Shown here: piece by piece, positions 35,084 through 46,351 of the stretch
Layout: every line of letters begins with the position of its first letter
Numbering within the stretch: the stretch's first letter is position 1
NCBI GenBank assembly: GCA_950295325.1
Contig: OX485803.1
Location: 13,948,001 to 14,012,000, forward strand
Length of the DNA: 64,000 nt
From: Polytrichum commune
Taxonomy: Eukaryota; Streptophyta; Polytrichopsida; Polytrichales; Polytrichaceae
Direction: 5' to 3'
Position numbers and translations under genes: made by a program
The notes under the pieces: generated by a model
What the model saw: only the letters and a program-made list of their open reading frames with translations
The model's database searches: none
Told to the model about the DNA's origin: nothing

Positions 35084-37293
35084 TGTGAGGCCAAACCCCC
35101 CACCCTTAAGCGTCCGTAGTCCGAGTAGTGGGTTTGGGCTCACATTCCTCCGCGGTATTGGATTTGGACTTGGATGAGTCCATAGTGCAAGGTTCACCCT
35201 TCAAGTGGTCTTGGATTTAACTGGAATTTCACTTTTAACAACTCAATGTACAATTTCAATACGTATGTGGAGAATGCACAAGTTAACTATGTTATTTTAA
35301 CCTCCTTATGCTCGGGTGCTATTTTGTCTTTGTTTGCTTCTAACGTCCATCCGGCCGCTTTAGCTACACAAGCCCTTAAGGATATCCCTCTCCTAAATGG
35401 AGTCCGTGCCGTTGACTCTATACTACCACTTGAACTATCACTTGTGTATTCCGTATCGCTACTATAAGAGGTCTCACTTGGTGTCTCCATACCGTACATA
35501 AGCCTTTAAGTATTAAGAAATACTTATGTGACTTATGTCAATCTCTCCCTCGCACCTTTGGTCTTTGCTTCCTTTGTCTTGCCATCGCGAAAGTGCTCCA
35601 CATTCTCCATTAATTTGTGCACGTGGTTTATTTTTAAAGAGAGGATGCAAGTGTAAAAAAAAACACTATTCTCTATAGTCAATCTCAAATACATTTACTT
35701 GTGAAAGCCACCATAACACTAACTAGCATAATGTAACTAACTACTTGTCTATGAGCTAATTAGGTAGGCTATCTACTAAGCTCTTTCGTGAACCCATCTC
35801 TTTACTTTCTAATTACATAAACCTAGCTCCTTCATAAACCCAGCTCCTTCATAAACCCAGCTTCTTAGCTTCTAACTAAACAAACCCAGCTCCTTCATAA
35901 ACCCAGCTCCTTCATGAACCCAGCTCCTTAGCTTCTAACTAAACAAACTCAGGTCCTTCATAAACCCAGCTCTTTACTTTCTAACTAAACAAACCCAGCT
36001 CCTTCATAAACCCAGCTCTTTACTTTCTAACTAAACAAACCCAGCTCCTTCATAAACCCAGCTCCTTCATGAACCCACAACTTTGTAGTTGTAATCCCCA
36101 ACTACCTCACTAATTATTCAAGCCCTTAACTAATCTTCCTACCTAATTTCCCTAATTCTACTAACAATCCCTTTCTAATCACACAATTCTTCTCTAATCC
36201 TAAAATCCTAAAATCCTAGAGAGGAGAGGGGGAGAGAGAATTTCCTAACTTCACTAAGACTAACTAATCCACACAAATATATTTTTGCACTCATCACAAC
36301 ATCAAGTGCTCAACTCTTAAACATGGAACTTGCAACCACGTGTATTCAAAACATGAACTTAAAGTACCACAAATTGGAATCATGAATTAACTTTAAAATC
36401 CTTCACGTCAACACTAATTCTACCAAGAGGTCAAGCCCTCTTCAAGGCTAACAAGCCTTGGCTCTCAAACTAAAAACTAAGCACACACATGTGCTCCAAT
36501 ATGGCTTCCCACACCCACACTTATAACTCGTGGGGTACCTTGGAGCACAAAGGAAAGAGAGGATGAGTGAGGGAAGAATGAGGGATTATATAGTAAGCTT
36601 GAGGGGGTGAGCACCCTCAAGGCTCACGATAAGCCCTTGAGATTTCCTCCTACTTAGTAGGCGCCAATCCTATCTTCTAAGCCTTCCTCCCTCAAATGAT
36701 CAACAAGGATCCTAATTCGAACATTTAACTAGCCTTGGCTTTCTACCTACCACACTTTACCAAACTTAGGATGCTTCAACCCAAACTTAGCCTCCTTCGC
36801 TTTCCGCCGCCATAACTTTCTCCCCTTACTTTCCCAAATCGTCGCTCACCACTTAATTCAAACCACGATGCTTAACTCGTGATTTGATTGGTGCTTTGAG
36901 AATTTGCTTATCCTCCACCTTGCATTCTTCCTTGGGCCTTCCCCATTAAGTGGCCATGATGAGGTGGTCCACTTGTGCGCTCCATGTGATCCTCCATTCA
37001 TCCCAATTCGAATGCACTTGCCTCTTGAGTCACTTTGGTTGTCTCCATCCATTTGTACTAGCCTACTCACTAACTACTCAATCCAAGTTCTCCTTACCTA
37101 TCCTCATTCACTCAAATCCTTCCGAAGGTAAAAACACAATAACAACTCACATCCTAGCCTCTTACAACATGGTACTTCTAAGACTAACATTTCACTATTT
37201 TTATATTTTTGTGAAGTAACATGCTACTTCAAAGTGCATCAACTAACGTTTCAAGGATCTAAGACTAAATGTGGGCACCCTTTTGGGCTCACA
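35084..37293 (-). repeat. Inverted internal LTR (copy B, 2,210 bp)
   Basis: Complete LTR on the minus strand. It shares the longer TTTTAGGA-repeat form and ATATATTTGTG with 5' LTR A, but shares its outer flank (GAGGC plus array sequence) with 3' LTR C. One substitution (GATCC where A and C have GACCC, near 37,256) is unique to it. Its TATA box is at 36,586-36,592 (minus), so it could drive transcription leftwards through the passenger exons in antisense. Confidence 0.92.
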
Positions 37294-37847
37294 CTCACCT
37301 CGGGGTGAGTCTCAAAGTTTTGGGAGTTGTCATTTCATGCTCTAGATTAAATTAATATTTTACAAAATTTATGGTGTTGTTACATTGAGTCACGATTGAG
37401 GGGAGTGCTAACTCACAGGGGGATGCGATTGCTCAAGGTATGTTTATTTCTTCAAAGTGAACTCATTAACTAATTAAGGAATGCCTTTTGTACTCGTGAT
37501 TGTTGTTATCCGTTGTAGAGGGTAATTCCCGAATTGTGGATGGTGTGAGAAGTTGAAGGGTGAAGCCTCGACTTTTAACATAATCTACTCGGAAGGTCAC
37601 CCCCTCACAATCGGTATTGTGGTGAGTGTTAATTTGCGGGAAGGTGCGGAGGTGATGCTCCGACTTAACCAAAAAATTAACATGAACATGCCTATCCCCT
37701 ATTGGGATTCTTTCACCTAAGTGGGCTTGCAGGTTCTTTTCCTCACCTCCTAAAAAAATTATAACCACACCAAGACAAGTGAAAATATTAAGAGGGGAAT
37801 TGCTAGGATTATGTGTGGTTAAGTGAGGGTCGATCGATTCTTATGGA
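37294..37847 (+). other. Gypsy 5' leader, second part
   Basis: Unique (not duplicated) leader sequence between the inverted LTR and the gag start. No supported frame on the plus strand. It begins CTCACCTCGGGGTGAG, a short hairpin directly at the junction. Confidence 0.65.
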
Positions 37848-38687
37848 ATGCAAGGTAGGACTCGCTCACAAAAACCAAGTTTGATAGTAGGACTAGAGAA
37901 ATCTACTCGAAAGAGGCGGTCCTCTAAAATCAGTGATAGATTAGAACAAGATAATGTTAGAATAGAGAGTTGTTTGAACGTCGAACCTAGGACTAGGTCA
38001 ATTCTAGACACCTTAGAACTTGGAGCTCAACTTGAAGAGGAGATCACTCCCTCCAAATTGAGTGGTGAAACTTCTTCGGAAAATTACACACTTAGAGAAG
38101 AATTCCCGGTAGAAGTTGATAGGGGATTGTTGAATAGTTCACCGGTCACCATGGCCGAGGAACGGGGGATGGATCCACCACCCATACCCCCAATTCCGCC
38201 CATACCTCCTATACCTCCAATAGACCCATTGGTTAGGCCAAGAGGCCTACCAATTGTGGTTCCACAAAATTTAGCGGCGATGGATATGCCATCTCATCTC
38301 CCTAAATTTTATGGGACCAAGGATGAGGACCCCTCTCGGCACATGGAACGGTATATCGAACGGTTGGCTAGCTTCCTCATAACCGACCCGGGTTATTGGT
38401 TAGTGTGGTTTCCTACCACTCTAGAGGGGGAAGCCTATGAATGGTATCGGGATCATGCCGAGGGACATTTTAGGGGATGGGAACAATTACAAAGGGAGTT
38501 TCTTAACGAATTTAGGCCGGAAGTGGGTCAAAGTACCGCATTAAGGGCATTATCGTCATTGAAGCAAGGAAGGGAGGAAGAAATTTCGGCTTACATTAGG
38601 AGGTTTGATTTAGTGTGCACTAGATTTGTGGGTACCATGCTCAACGACGACACGCTAAAGCAATTTTTTCATTCAAGGGTTTTTTAA
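37848..38687 (+). CDS. gag: Gypsy Gag, N-terminal part (frameshifted from pol)
   Basis: A 279-codon frame starting MQGRTRSQ. It has a Pro-rich stretch of PPIPPIPPI repeats at about residue 112-130, then the retrotransposon gag domain (EGEAYEWYRDHAEGHFRGW, LQREFLNEFRPEVGQ, EEEISAYIRRFDLVCTRF). It ends with TAA at 38,685-38,687, just after a six-T run (about 38,660-38,666). The next frame is open immediately upstream of its first listed codon through this run, so a one-base change in the run separates the two frames. It could be a real mutation, a programmed shift or a base-calling error. Gag forms the particle that packages the element RNA. Confidence 0.88.
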   Translation: MQGRTRSQKPSLIVGLEKSTRKRRSSKISDRLEQDNVRIESCLNVEPRTRSILDTLELGAQLEEEITPSKLSGETSSENYTLREEFPVEVDRGLLNSSPVTMAEERGMDPPPIPPIPPIPPIPPIDPLVRPRGLPIVVPQNLAAMDMPSHLPKFYGTKDEDPSRHMERYIERLASFLITDPGYWLVWFPTTLEGEAYEWYRDHAEGHFRGWEQLQREFLNEFRPEVGQSTALRALSSLKQGREEEISAYIRRFDLVCTRFVGTMLNDDTLKQFFHSRVF

Positions 38688-38724
38688 GTCCGGAACTATT
38701 AGGGGTGTTCTAGAAAGGAATCCC

Positions 38725-41700
38725 TTGACCTTGGCGGATGCCAAGCGTGCGGCTAGAGATATTGAAAACTTGGATAAAGATCACGAAAGGCTATGGAGAA
38801 GGGAGGATGAATTGATCCCACAATTCATCCCCATACGCCCTAGGGTGGTAGCGGTAGAACCCGCTAAGTATGAGAACCAAATTCCATATGCCATTGTGGA
38901 CACCGGTCCCCGACCTTTAGCGGTTAGGGAACCGGCACCTCTTTTGGCACTACCGGCCCCTAGAACGGATCCACACTTGGAGGAGGTTGAGAGAAGACTA
39001 GGTGCTAGCCAACTAGGATTCCAAGAGGCTATGATAAAACAAATGCAAAGCCTCACGGATCAAATGTCATTAATGATCCGGAGTCAACAACCGGGGCCTC
39101 CACCCCCGGTTGAGTCGGGTAGGCATTCTTCCGGATTATGGTGTGTCCAATGTGGCCAACCGGGCCACACGCGTCAATTTTGTAGAAGTGGACAAAACCG
39201 TGACCAAAGAGGAAACGGTAACCCACCTCAACAAAATCAACGAGGTCAAGCGCCACCTCACTATGGAAATGGAAGCAATAGAGGACCACAACCTAGAGGG
39301 CAAGGTGGCCAAAATTTAGAGAAGAAGGAATTTCATCCCTTTTGTGGAAGGTGGCACGCTCAAGGACAATGTTGGTCCGAAGGTCAAGAGTTTAATTGTA
39401 GCAATTGTGGAGGAAGTCATCCCTCGGATACGTGTCGCCAACCGGACAAAATAATTAATGTCCCTTACCCGGTGGCTAATCCACAACAACAAGCAAGGGA
39501 TAATATGCGAGGTGCTAGGCCACAAGGAGTACCGGCCAATGAACTTAGGCCACCTAACTTATACTATGACCATAGTAATGCTAGGCAAACTTTTCATCCA
39601 CCGGCGGGCTTGCAAACTACAACCGGTTACATTCCAATACAAAATAGACAAGGAGTTCCACCTAATGGTAGTAACGGGAGACAAGCGCCTCCAACGGATC
39701 CGGGACCATCTAACTCCCAAGATGTTAGGTTCATGGATGGAGTGTTGGAGGCCACATGTGATGACATGCTTCCTCTCCCAACGAGAATTGGAGAGGAGCA
39801 AAGTCAATGGCCTCCTCACACCAATGCTATTACATATGAGTTAGTGAAGGGTAAGGGTGTGGTTGAAGAAGCACCTGCACTAGCGGTAACTACTAGGGCT
39901 AGGAGAGGGGATGCCCCGTTGGAGGTAGGAATAGGAGAGCAAGGAAATTACTCTTCGGATGAAGAGATTAATCTCTCCGAGTTGCATAGGGTAGCTAGAA
40001 GAGCTACTAAGGATGTGGAGAGGGAAAATATAATTTTACAAGATAGGGAGAGGACTAATGCGGTACATGACTTGGATAATAGCGATGTGGGTGAATGGGA
40101 AGGACCGGGGGTTCCCGTAGACGAATTCGACGTAGTGGGTAATTCTAAGGTGGAAAGATCTACCGGGTACGACTTGTGGGCGGACCTTAGTACACTCAAG
40201 GCGGATATTACTTTCGGCCAACTATTGGAAATTTCACCCACGGCAAGGAAAACATTAAAGGAGGGAATGCCGGTACACAAGAGGATGAGGAAGGTGAAAG
40301 CTAAAATAGCCGCTAGGATCCAATCACAAGGTGGAAGAGACGTGAAAGCTATAGAAATAGAAGTTGTTATAGTAGATAAGGTGGTTCCTAATGTGCTAGT
40401 CGACGGAGGGAGTAGTCTAAATATACTACCGGAGGATACTATGAAAAAATTGGGACTTGGACTCACGGGGCCTTCACCTTTGGTCATAAATATGGCAAAT
40501 CAAAGTTCGACTACGCCTTTGGGGATGATCAAGGATTGTAGAATGACTACGGGAGGTGAGGAGTACTTGGTCACCTTCCATGTCATTAAAATGCACTCCA
40601 ACAAGGACACCTTCCCCATTTTGCTAGGTAGGCCTTGGTTGCGGATGGCGAATGCTATGGTCAATTGGGGTGGACCTAAACCATCCATCACTTATGGTCC
40701 GGAGGGTAATAGGGTCATAGTGTCCATTGGTTCATTAGAAGGATGGATGAAGAAGGAGATGTATTTGCCATTGGAGAAGGAAATTGATGACTTAAACGAG
40801 AATGAAATTGGCAAGGCATTGGTGGGAGTCGTCCATCCCGAAGGTCAAAGGGTTGTTATAGATTCGGGCTCGGGAAGTCTAGGTCCTAATTTTTACAATT
40901 ATGGGGATAATGGGGATTATGCCCAATGGCTAAGGGAGTACCCCGAGTCCGAGGTTGATGTAATGGTTACATTTCACCAAGTAGGCTTAGGGAGTGAATT
41001 TCCTAGTGTTAGTTTAGGAGAGGGCTCATTGTTGGAGCCATGTGAGGTGCTCACCGAGGAAGAGTGGATTAGCGGTGGGTTAACACCTTGGGTAGATGAC
41101 GTGGAAGAGGGTGAGGTTAGTTTAATTCATGTAGATGGGACTCAAGAGGAGGATGTGATTATTGAGTCATCGAAATTGGAGGAGCCTTTACATTTCAAGA
41201 CCACGTCTACGGGGATAGTTGTAGGTCAAGATGTGAAAGATTACCCCAATGTGCCTTCCGATTGGTATCGGAACAAAGAGGAACAAGCACATGTGTCGGA
41301 AGCGGATTGGCGGTACGTGGATGTGAAATTAAAGAATGGAAAAACCCGACAAATGAAGATGGGCTCCAAATTGGGGGAGAAAGAGGTTAGGGAGTATAGC
41401 AATTTGGTGGATGAGTTTAGTGATACTTTTGCATGGTCCTACGATGAGCTTAAGGGAATTCCTAGGGAAATGGTAGAGCACCGGATTCCTTTAATTCCGG
41501 GGGCGAGGCCAATTAGACAAAAGGAGAGGAGGATGAATCCTCAATTGCAATTGTTGGTGAAAGCGGAATTGGAAAGGTTATTGAAGGCCGGGTTTATCAA
41601 GCCGGTGGAAATCACGGATTGGGTTTCTCCTATGGTCTTAGTAAAGAAAAAAAATGGGAAATTAAGGGTTTGTGTCGACTATAGGAAATTGAATTCGTGC

Positions 41701-44088
41701 ACACAAAAGGATCACTTCCCCTTACCTTTTATCACCTTGTTGCTTGAGGAGGTTGGAGGTCATTCGCGATATACCTTTATGGATGGGTATGCGGGTTATA
41801 ATCAAATTTCCATAGCCCTCCAAGATATCCATAAAACGGCTTTTACTACACCTTGGGGTACTTTTGTGTGGGTAGTGATGCCATTTGGGTTATGTAATGC
41901 CCCGGCTACTTTCCAACGATTAGTAATGTATATCTTCACCGACTTGTTGTTCAAATCCATGACCGTCTTTGTGGACGATTTTAGCACACAAAGTAATGTG
42001 GATGATCACCTACATTGTGTTAGGGAGGCATTGGTTAGGTGTAGGAAGATGAGGTTAGCATTGAACCCGGATAAGACATTTTTGGGAGTGAATAAGGGAG
42101 TGTTGTTGGGTTATGTTGTTAGTGAGAAAGGTAGAGAACCCGATCCGGATAAGATTGCGGCCATAAGCGACTTGGCAACTCCAACCAATTCCAAGGGGAT
42201 CTCTAAGTTGTTAGGACATGTGGGATGGTACCGGGAACTTATTCCTAATTTTTCAAAGATAGCGGTGCCCATTACCCATTTGCTCAAAAAGGATGTCAAA
42301 TTCGAGTGGACGGATGCTTGTCAAAAAGCCTTTGAGGAATTGCGGGATAGGTTGAGCACCTATCCGGTGTTGATACCACCCAATTGGGGTAAACCTTTTC
42401 ACGTCTATTGTAATGCTAGTAATGTGGCAATAGGGAGTGCGCTTTGTCAAGCAACGGGAGAAAAAGAGAAGGATCAACCTATAGCTTATGCGAGTAAGCA
42501 ATTGACCCCCGCCGAAAGAAACTACTCTACAACGGAGAGGGAGTGCCTAGCCATGGTGTTTTCCGTTAAAAAGTTTAGACATTACCTCATGTGCAACCCG
42601 GTTGTATTTTTTGTTGACCACATGGCTATCAAGTATCTAATTAACAAGGCGGAGTTAAGTGGTAGGTTAGCTAGGTGGGTTTTGTTATTAGAAGAATTCG
42701 ACTACACGGTGGAATATAAACCGGGTCGTATGCATTTACAAGCGGACCACTTGTCTAGGTTGTCGGAGGAGATAGGAAAAAATCCGGTAAATGATATGTT
42801 AGTAGATGATAGCCTCTTTGTGGTCACTTCTACACCGGAGTGGTATGCGGGCATAGTGGAATTTCTAACAACCCACAAGTTGCCCAAAGAGTGGACAAAA
42901 GAAGAGAGAAGGAAGGTGAGGGTAAATAGTAGGCAATTTGTTGTAGTGGGCCATAGGTTGTTTAGAAGGGGGTCCGATGGTATTTTACGACGATGCGTGT
43001 CAAAAACGGAGGTTGAAGCGATTTTAATCGCTTGCCACGATAGCGCTTGCGGCGGTCACTTCTCGGGTCAACTCACCGGGCAAAAAATACTTAGAGCGGG
43101 CTACTTTTGGCCTACACTATTTAAGGACGCCCATGACTATGTAAGGAAATGCGACGCTTGCCAACGGTATGCCCGAGACGACCTTAGAATGGAGATGCCT
43201 TTACATGTATCATTACCCTTAATTCCTTTCGAAAAATGGGGCATCGACTATGTGGGTGAGGTCCATCCCCAATCTTCAAAAGGAATGAAATATATTGTGG
43301 TGGCAACCGAGTACCTCACCAAGTGGGCGGAAGCCAAAGCGGTGAAGACCGACACGGCGGAACACGCGGCAACATTTATGTACGAAAACATAATTTCGCG
43401 GTTCGGGGTGCCGAAAATCCTAGTAAGCGATAGGGGTACTCACTTTTTGAATGACTTGATTCGAGAGATGACAGAGAAATTTAAAATTGATCACCGGAAG
43501 ACTACTCCCTACCACCCACAAACCAATGGACAAACGGAAAGGGTTAACGGAATTTTGGTGAGTATACTACGCAAGACGGTTATAGACTCGAAGCGGGATT
43601 GGGATACGAAACTAACGGCGGCACTTTGGGCATACCGTACAACCTATAAGGTAACTACGCGTGCTACACCATTTTCCTTAGTCTATGGTCTTGAAGCGAC
43701 ACTACCAATCGAATATGAAGTCGAGTCACTTAGGGTGGCCGTGAGTACGAGACTTACCGAAAGTCAATCCTTACGAAATCGACTAACCGATTTGGAAGCA
43801 CTTGACGAAGGGAGGAGAATGGCGGCTCAACATATTGAGGCAACCCAAAGAAGGAGAAAGATTACTTTCGACAAACGACATAAGAGAAGGGCCCTAACAC
43901 CGGGAATGATGGTCATGATTCAAGACGCACGAAAGCTTGAATTTCCGGCGAAATTCAATGCGGTATGGTTAGGACCTTACCTTGTCTATGAGGTCTTTCC
44001 TAATAATTCAATTCAATTGGAAACGTTGAATGGTGAGCTCTTTCCTACCCGTACATCGGGAAGTAGATGTAAGGAGTACCGAGCTTGA
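38725..44088 (+). CDS. pol: Gypsy Gag C-terminus and Pol polyprotein
   Basis: 1,787 codons without internal stop; the frame is open back to about 38,668 and has no own ATG there. In order: two zinc knuckles (CVQCGQPGHTRQFC about 140; CSNCGGSHPSDTC about 226), protease (VLVDGGSSLNILP about 557), RT (YTFMDGYAGYNQIS; FVDDF about 1082), RNase H about 1225-1345, integrase zinc motif (H-H-C-C about 1438-1480) and DDE core (IDYVGE D1507, VSDRGTHF D1569, QTERVNG E1605). The C-terminus lacks a visible chromodomain. Oddity: the first RNase H catalytic Asp is replaced by Asn (YCNAS, N1230), which may cripple the RNase H activity. A non-chromodomain plant gypsy lineage with large LTRs is likely. Confidence 0.95.
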   Translation: MTLADAKRAARDIENLDKDHERLWRREDELIPQFIPIRPRVVAVEPAKYENQIPYAIVDTGPRPLAVREPAPLLALPAPRTDPHLEEVERRLGASQLGFQEAMIKQMQSLTDQMSLMIRSQQPGPPPPVESGRHSSGLWCVQCGQPGHTRQFCRSGQNRDQRGNGNPPQQNQRGQAPPHYGNGSNRGPQPRGQGGQNLEKKEFHPFCGRWHAQGQCWSEGQEFNCSNCGGSHPSDTCRQPDKIINVPYPVANPQQQARDNMRGARPQGVPANELRPPNLYYDHSNARQTFHPPAGLQTTTGYIPIQNRQGVPPNGSNGRQAPPTDPGPSNSQDVRFMDGVLEATCDDMLPLPTRIGEEQSQWPPHTNAITYELVKGKGVVEEAPALAVTTRARRGDAPLEVGIGEQGNYSSDEEINLSELHRVARRATKDVERENIILQDRERTNAVHDLDNSDVGEWEGPGVPVDEFDVVGNSKVERSTGYDLWADLSTLKADITFGQLLEISPTARKTLKEGMPVHKRMRKVKAKIAARIQSQGGRDVKAIEIEVVIVDKVVPNVLVDGGSSLNILPEDTMKKLGLGLTGPSPLVINMANQSSTTPLGMIKDCRMTTGGEEYLVTFHVIKMHSNKDTFPILLGRPWLRMANAMVNWGGPKPSITYGPEGNRVIVSIGSLEGWMKKEMYLPLEKEIDDLNENEIGKALVGVVHPEGQRVVIDSGSGSLGPNFYNYGDNGDYAQWLREYPESEVDVMVTFHQVGLGSEFPSVSLGEGSLLEPCEVLTEEEWISGGLTPWVDDVEEGEVSLIHVDGTQEEDVIIESSKLEEPLHFKTTSTGIVVGQDVKDYPNVPSDWYRNKEEQAHVSEADWRYVDVKLKNGKTRQMKMGSKLGEKEVREYSNLVDEFSDTFAWSYDELKGIPREMVEHRIPLIPGARPIRQKERRMNPQLQLLVKAELERLLKAGFIKPVEITDWVSPMVLVKKKNGKLRVCVDYRKLNSCTQKDHFPLPFITLLLEEVGGHSRYTFMDGYAGYNQISIALQDIHKTAFTTPWGTFVWVVMPFGLCNAPATFQRLVMYIFTDLLFKSMTVFVDDFSTQSNVDDHLHCVREALVRCRKMRLALNPDKTFLGVNKGVLLGYVVSEKGREPDPDKIAAISDLATPTNSKGISKLLGHVGWYRELIPNFSKIAVPITHLLKKDVKFEWTDACQKAFEELRDRLSTYPVLIPPNWGKPFHVYCNASNVAIGSALCQATGEKEKDQPIAYASKQLTPAERNYSTTERECLAMVFSVKKFRHYLMCNPVVFFVDHMAIKYLINKAELSGRLARWVLLLEEFDYTVEYKPGRMHLQADHLSRLSEEIGKNPVNDMLVDDSLFVVTSTPEWYAGIVEFLTTHKLPKEWTKEERRKVRVNSRQFVVVGHRLFRRGSDGILRRCVSKTEVEAILIACHDSACGGHFSGQLTGQKILRAGYFWPTLFKDAHDYVRKCDACQRYARDDLRMEMPLHVSLPLIPFEKWGIDYVGEVHPQSSKGMKYIVVATEYLTKWAEAKAVKTDTAEHAATFMYENIISRFGVPKILVSDRGTHFLNDLIREMTEKFKIDHRKTTPYHPQTNGQTERVNGILVSILRKTVIDSKRDWDTKLTAALWAYRTTYKVTTRATPFSLVYGLEATLPIEYEVESLRVAVSTRLTESQSLRNRLTDLEALDEGRRMAAQHIEATQRRRKITFDKRHKRRALTPGMMVMIQDARKLEFPAKFNAVWLGPYLVYEVFPNNSIQLETLNGELFPTRTSGSRCKEYRA

Positions 44089-44149
44089 CTAGGCAACTTA
44101 CCCTTGGAGCAAGAGATGTTTGGATTCATCCCCCGATGGTCGCCAATTA

Positions 44150-46351
44150 TGTGAGCCCAAAAGGGTGCCCACATTTAGTCTTAGACCCTTGAAACGTTAG
44201 TTGATGCACTTTGAAGTAGCATGTTACTTCACAAAAATATAAAAATAGTGAAATGTTAGTCTTAGAAGTACCATGTTGTAAGAGGCTAGGATGTGAGTTG
44301 TTATTGTGTTTTTACCTTCGGAAGGATTTGAGTGAATGAGGATAGGTAAGGAGAACTTGGATTGAGTAGTTAGTGAGTAGGCTAGTACAAATGGATGGAG
44401 ACAACCAAAGTGACTCAAGAGGCAAGTGCATTCGAATTGGGATGAATGGAGGATCACATGGAGCGCACAAGTGGACCACCTCATCATGGCCACTTAATGG
44501 GGAAGGCCCAAGGAAGAATGCAAGGTGGAGGATAAGCAAATTCTCAAAGCACCAATCAAATCACGAGTTAAGCATCGTGGTTTGAATTAAGTGGTGAGCG
44601 ACGATTTGGGAAAGTAAGGGGAGAAAGTTATGGCGGCGGAAAGCGAAGGAGGCTAAGTTTGGGTTGAAGCATCCTAAGTTTGGTAAAGTGTGGTAGGTAG
44701 AAAGCCAAGGCTAGTTAAATGTTCGAATTAGGATCCTTGTTGATCATTTGAGGGAGGAAGGCTTAGAAGATAGGATTGGCGCCTACTAAGTAGGAGGAAA
44801 TCTCAAGGGCTTATCGTGAGCCTTGAGGGTGCTCACCCCCTCAAGCTTACTATATAATCCCTCATTCTTCCCTCACTCATCCTCTCTTTCCTTTGTGCTC
44901 CAAGGTACCCCACGAGTTATAAGTGTGGGTGTGGGAAGCCATATTGGAGCACATGTGTGTGCTTAGTTTTTAGTTTGAGAGCCAAGGCTTGTTAGCCTTG
45001 AAGAGGGCTTGACCTCTTGGTAGAATTAGTGTTGACGTGAAGGATTTTAAAGTTAATTCATGATTCCAATTTGTGGTACTTTAAGTTCATGTTTTGAATA
45101 CACGTGGTTGCAAGTTCCATGTTTAAGAGTTGAGCACTTGATGTTGTGATGAGTGCAAAAATATACTTGTGTGGATTAGTTAGTCTTAGTGAAGTTAGGA
45201 AATTCTCTCTCCCCCTCTCCTCTCTAGGATTTTAGGATTAGAGAAGAATTGTGTGATTAGAAAGGGATTGTTAGTAGAATTAGGGAAATTAGGTAGGAAG
45301 ATTAGTTAAGGGCTTGAATAATTAGTGAGGTAGTTGGGGATTACAACTACAAAGTTGTGGGTTCATGAAGGAGCTGGGTTTATGAAGGAGCTGGGTTTGT
45401 TTAGTTAGAAAGTAAAGAGCTGGGTTTATGAAGGAGCTGGGTTTGTTTAGTTAGAAAGTAAAGAGCTGGGTTTATGAAGGACCTGAGTTTGTTTAGTTAG
45501 AAGCTAAGGAGCTGGGTTCATGAAGGAGCTGGGTTTATGAAGGAGCTGGGTTTGTTTAGTTAGAAGCTAAGAAGCTGGGTTTATGAAGGAGCTGGGTTTA
45601 TGAAGGAGCTAGGTTTATGTAATTAGAAAGTAAAGAGATGGGTTCACGAAAGAGCTTAGTAGATAGCCTACCTAATTAGCTCATAGACAAGTAGTTAGTT
45701 ACATTATGCTAGTTAGTGTTATGGTGGCTTTCACAAGTAAATGTATTTGAGATTGACTATAGAGAATAGTGTTTTTTTTTACACTTGCATCCTCTCTTTA
45801 AAAATAAACCACGTGCACAAATTAATGGAGAATGTGGAGCACTTTCGCGATGGCAAGACAAAGGAAGCAAAGACCAAAGGTGCGAGGGAGAGATTGACAT
45901 AAGTCACATAAGTATTTCTTAATACTTAAAGGCTTATGTACGGTATGGAGACACCAAGTGAGACCTCTTATAGTAGCGATACGGAATACACAAGTGATAG
46001 TTCAAGTGGTAGTATAGAGTCAACGGCACGGACTCCATTTAGGAGAGGGATATCCTTAAGGGCTTGTGTAGCTAAAGCGGCCGGATGGACGTTAGAAGCA
46101 AACAAAGACAAAATAGCACCCGAGCATAAGGAGGTTAAAATAACATAGTTAACTTGTGCATTCTCCACATACGTATTGAAATTGTACATTGAGTTGTTAA
46201 AAGTGAAATTCCAGTTAAATCCAAGACCACTTGAAGGGTGAACCTTGCACTATGGACTCATCCAAGTCCAAATCCAATACCGCGGAGGAATGTGAGCCCA
46301 AACCCACTACTCGGACTACGGACGCTTAAGGGTGGGGGGTTTGGCCTCACA
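44150..46351 (+). repeat. 3' LTR (copy C, 2,202 bp)
   Basis: Bounded by TG...CA. Eight bases shorter than A and B, having lost one TTTTAGGA repeat near 45,230, with ATATACTTGTG near 45,165 where A and B have ATATATTTGTG. TATA box at 44,851-44,857. The sequence just before it (CGATGGTCGCCAATTA) is not an obvious polypurine tract. Confidence 0.93.

Larger units (their letters stand above)
31467..37293. repeat. Inverted-duplication arm 1 (5,827 bp)
   Basis: Reverse complement of 44,150-49,968. Arm lengths differ by 8 bp, exactly the indel inside the LTR. In arm order it contains the passenger-gene intron end, exon 2 copy (31,602-32,053), exon 3 copy (32,179-32,194), A/B mini-exons (32,269-33,549), the 96-bp palindrome array, the 190-bp module and a complete inverted LTR (35,084-37,293). 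Only a few substitutions were noticed between the arms. The outer edge lies 7 bp inside a passenger intron. The inner edge is exactly the LTR terminus. Confidence 0.93.
28960..46351 (+). mobile_element. Ty3/gypsy LTR retrotransposon, young, with internal inverted duplication
   Basis: 5' LTR 28,960-31,169 and 3' LTR 44,150-46,351, both TGTGAGCC...GGCCTCACA, are flanked by the 5-bp duplication GAGGC (28,955-28,959 and 46,352-46,356). The flanks rejoin into an intact palindrome unit of the MULE array. Domain order is Gag, zinc knuckles, protease, RT, RNase H, integrase, which is Ty3/gypsy order, and no chromodomain was seen. The LTRs differ by one 8-bp indel and very few substitutions noticed by eye, so insertion is recent. 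The leader is interrupted by a 5,827-bp inverted copy of 44,150-49,968. Confidence 0.93.

Noticed and set aside
28960-37293. LTR A and inverted LTR B as the two LTRs of a second retroelement
   Set aside because: They are in opposite orientation, no duplication flanks the pair, and B carries the C flank. A plus C have the matching GAGGC duplication.
29034-46189. Small LTR frames repeated three times (70-89 codons)
   Set aside because: Their perfect conservation follows from young identical LTRs. They lack domain resemblance and overlap on both strands.
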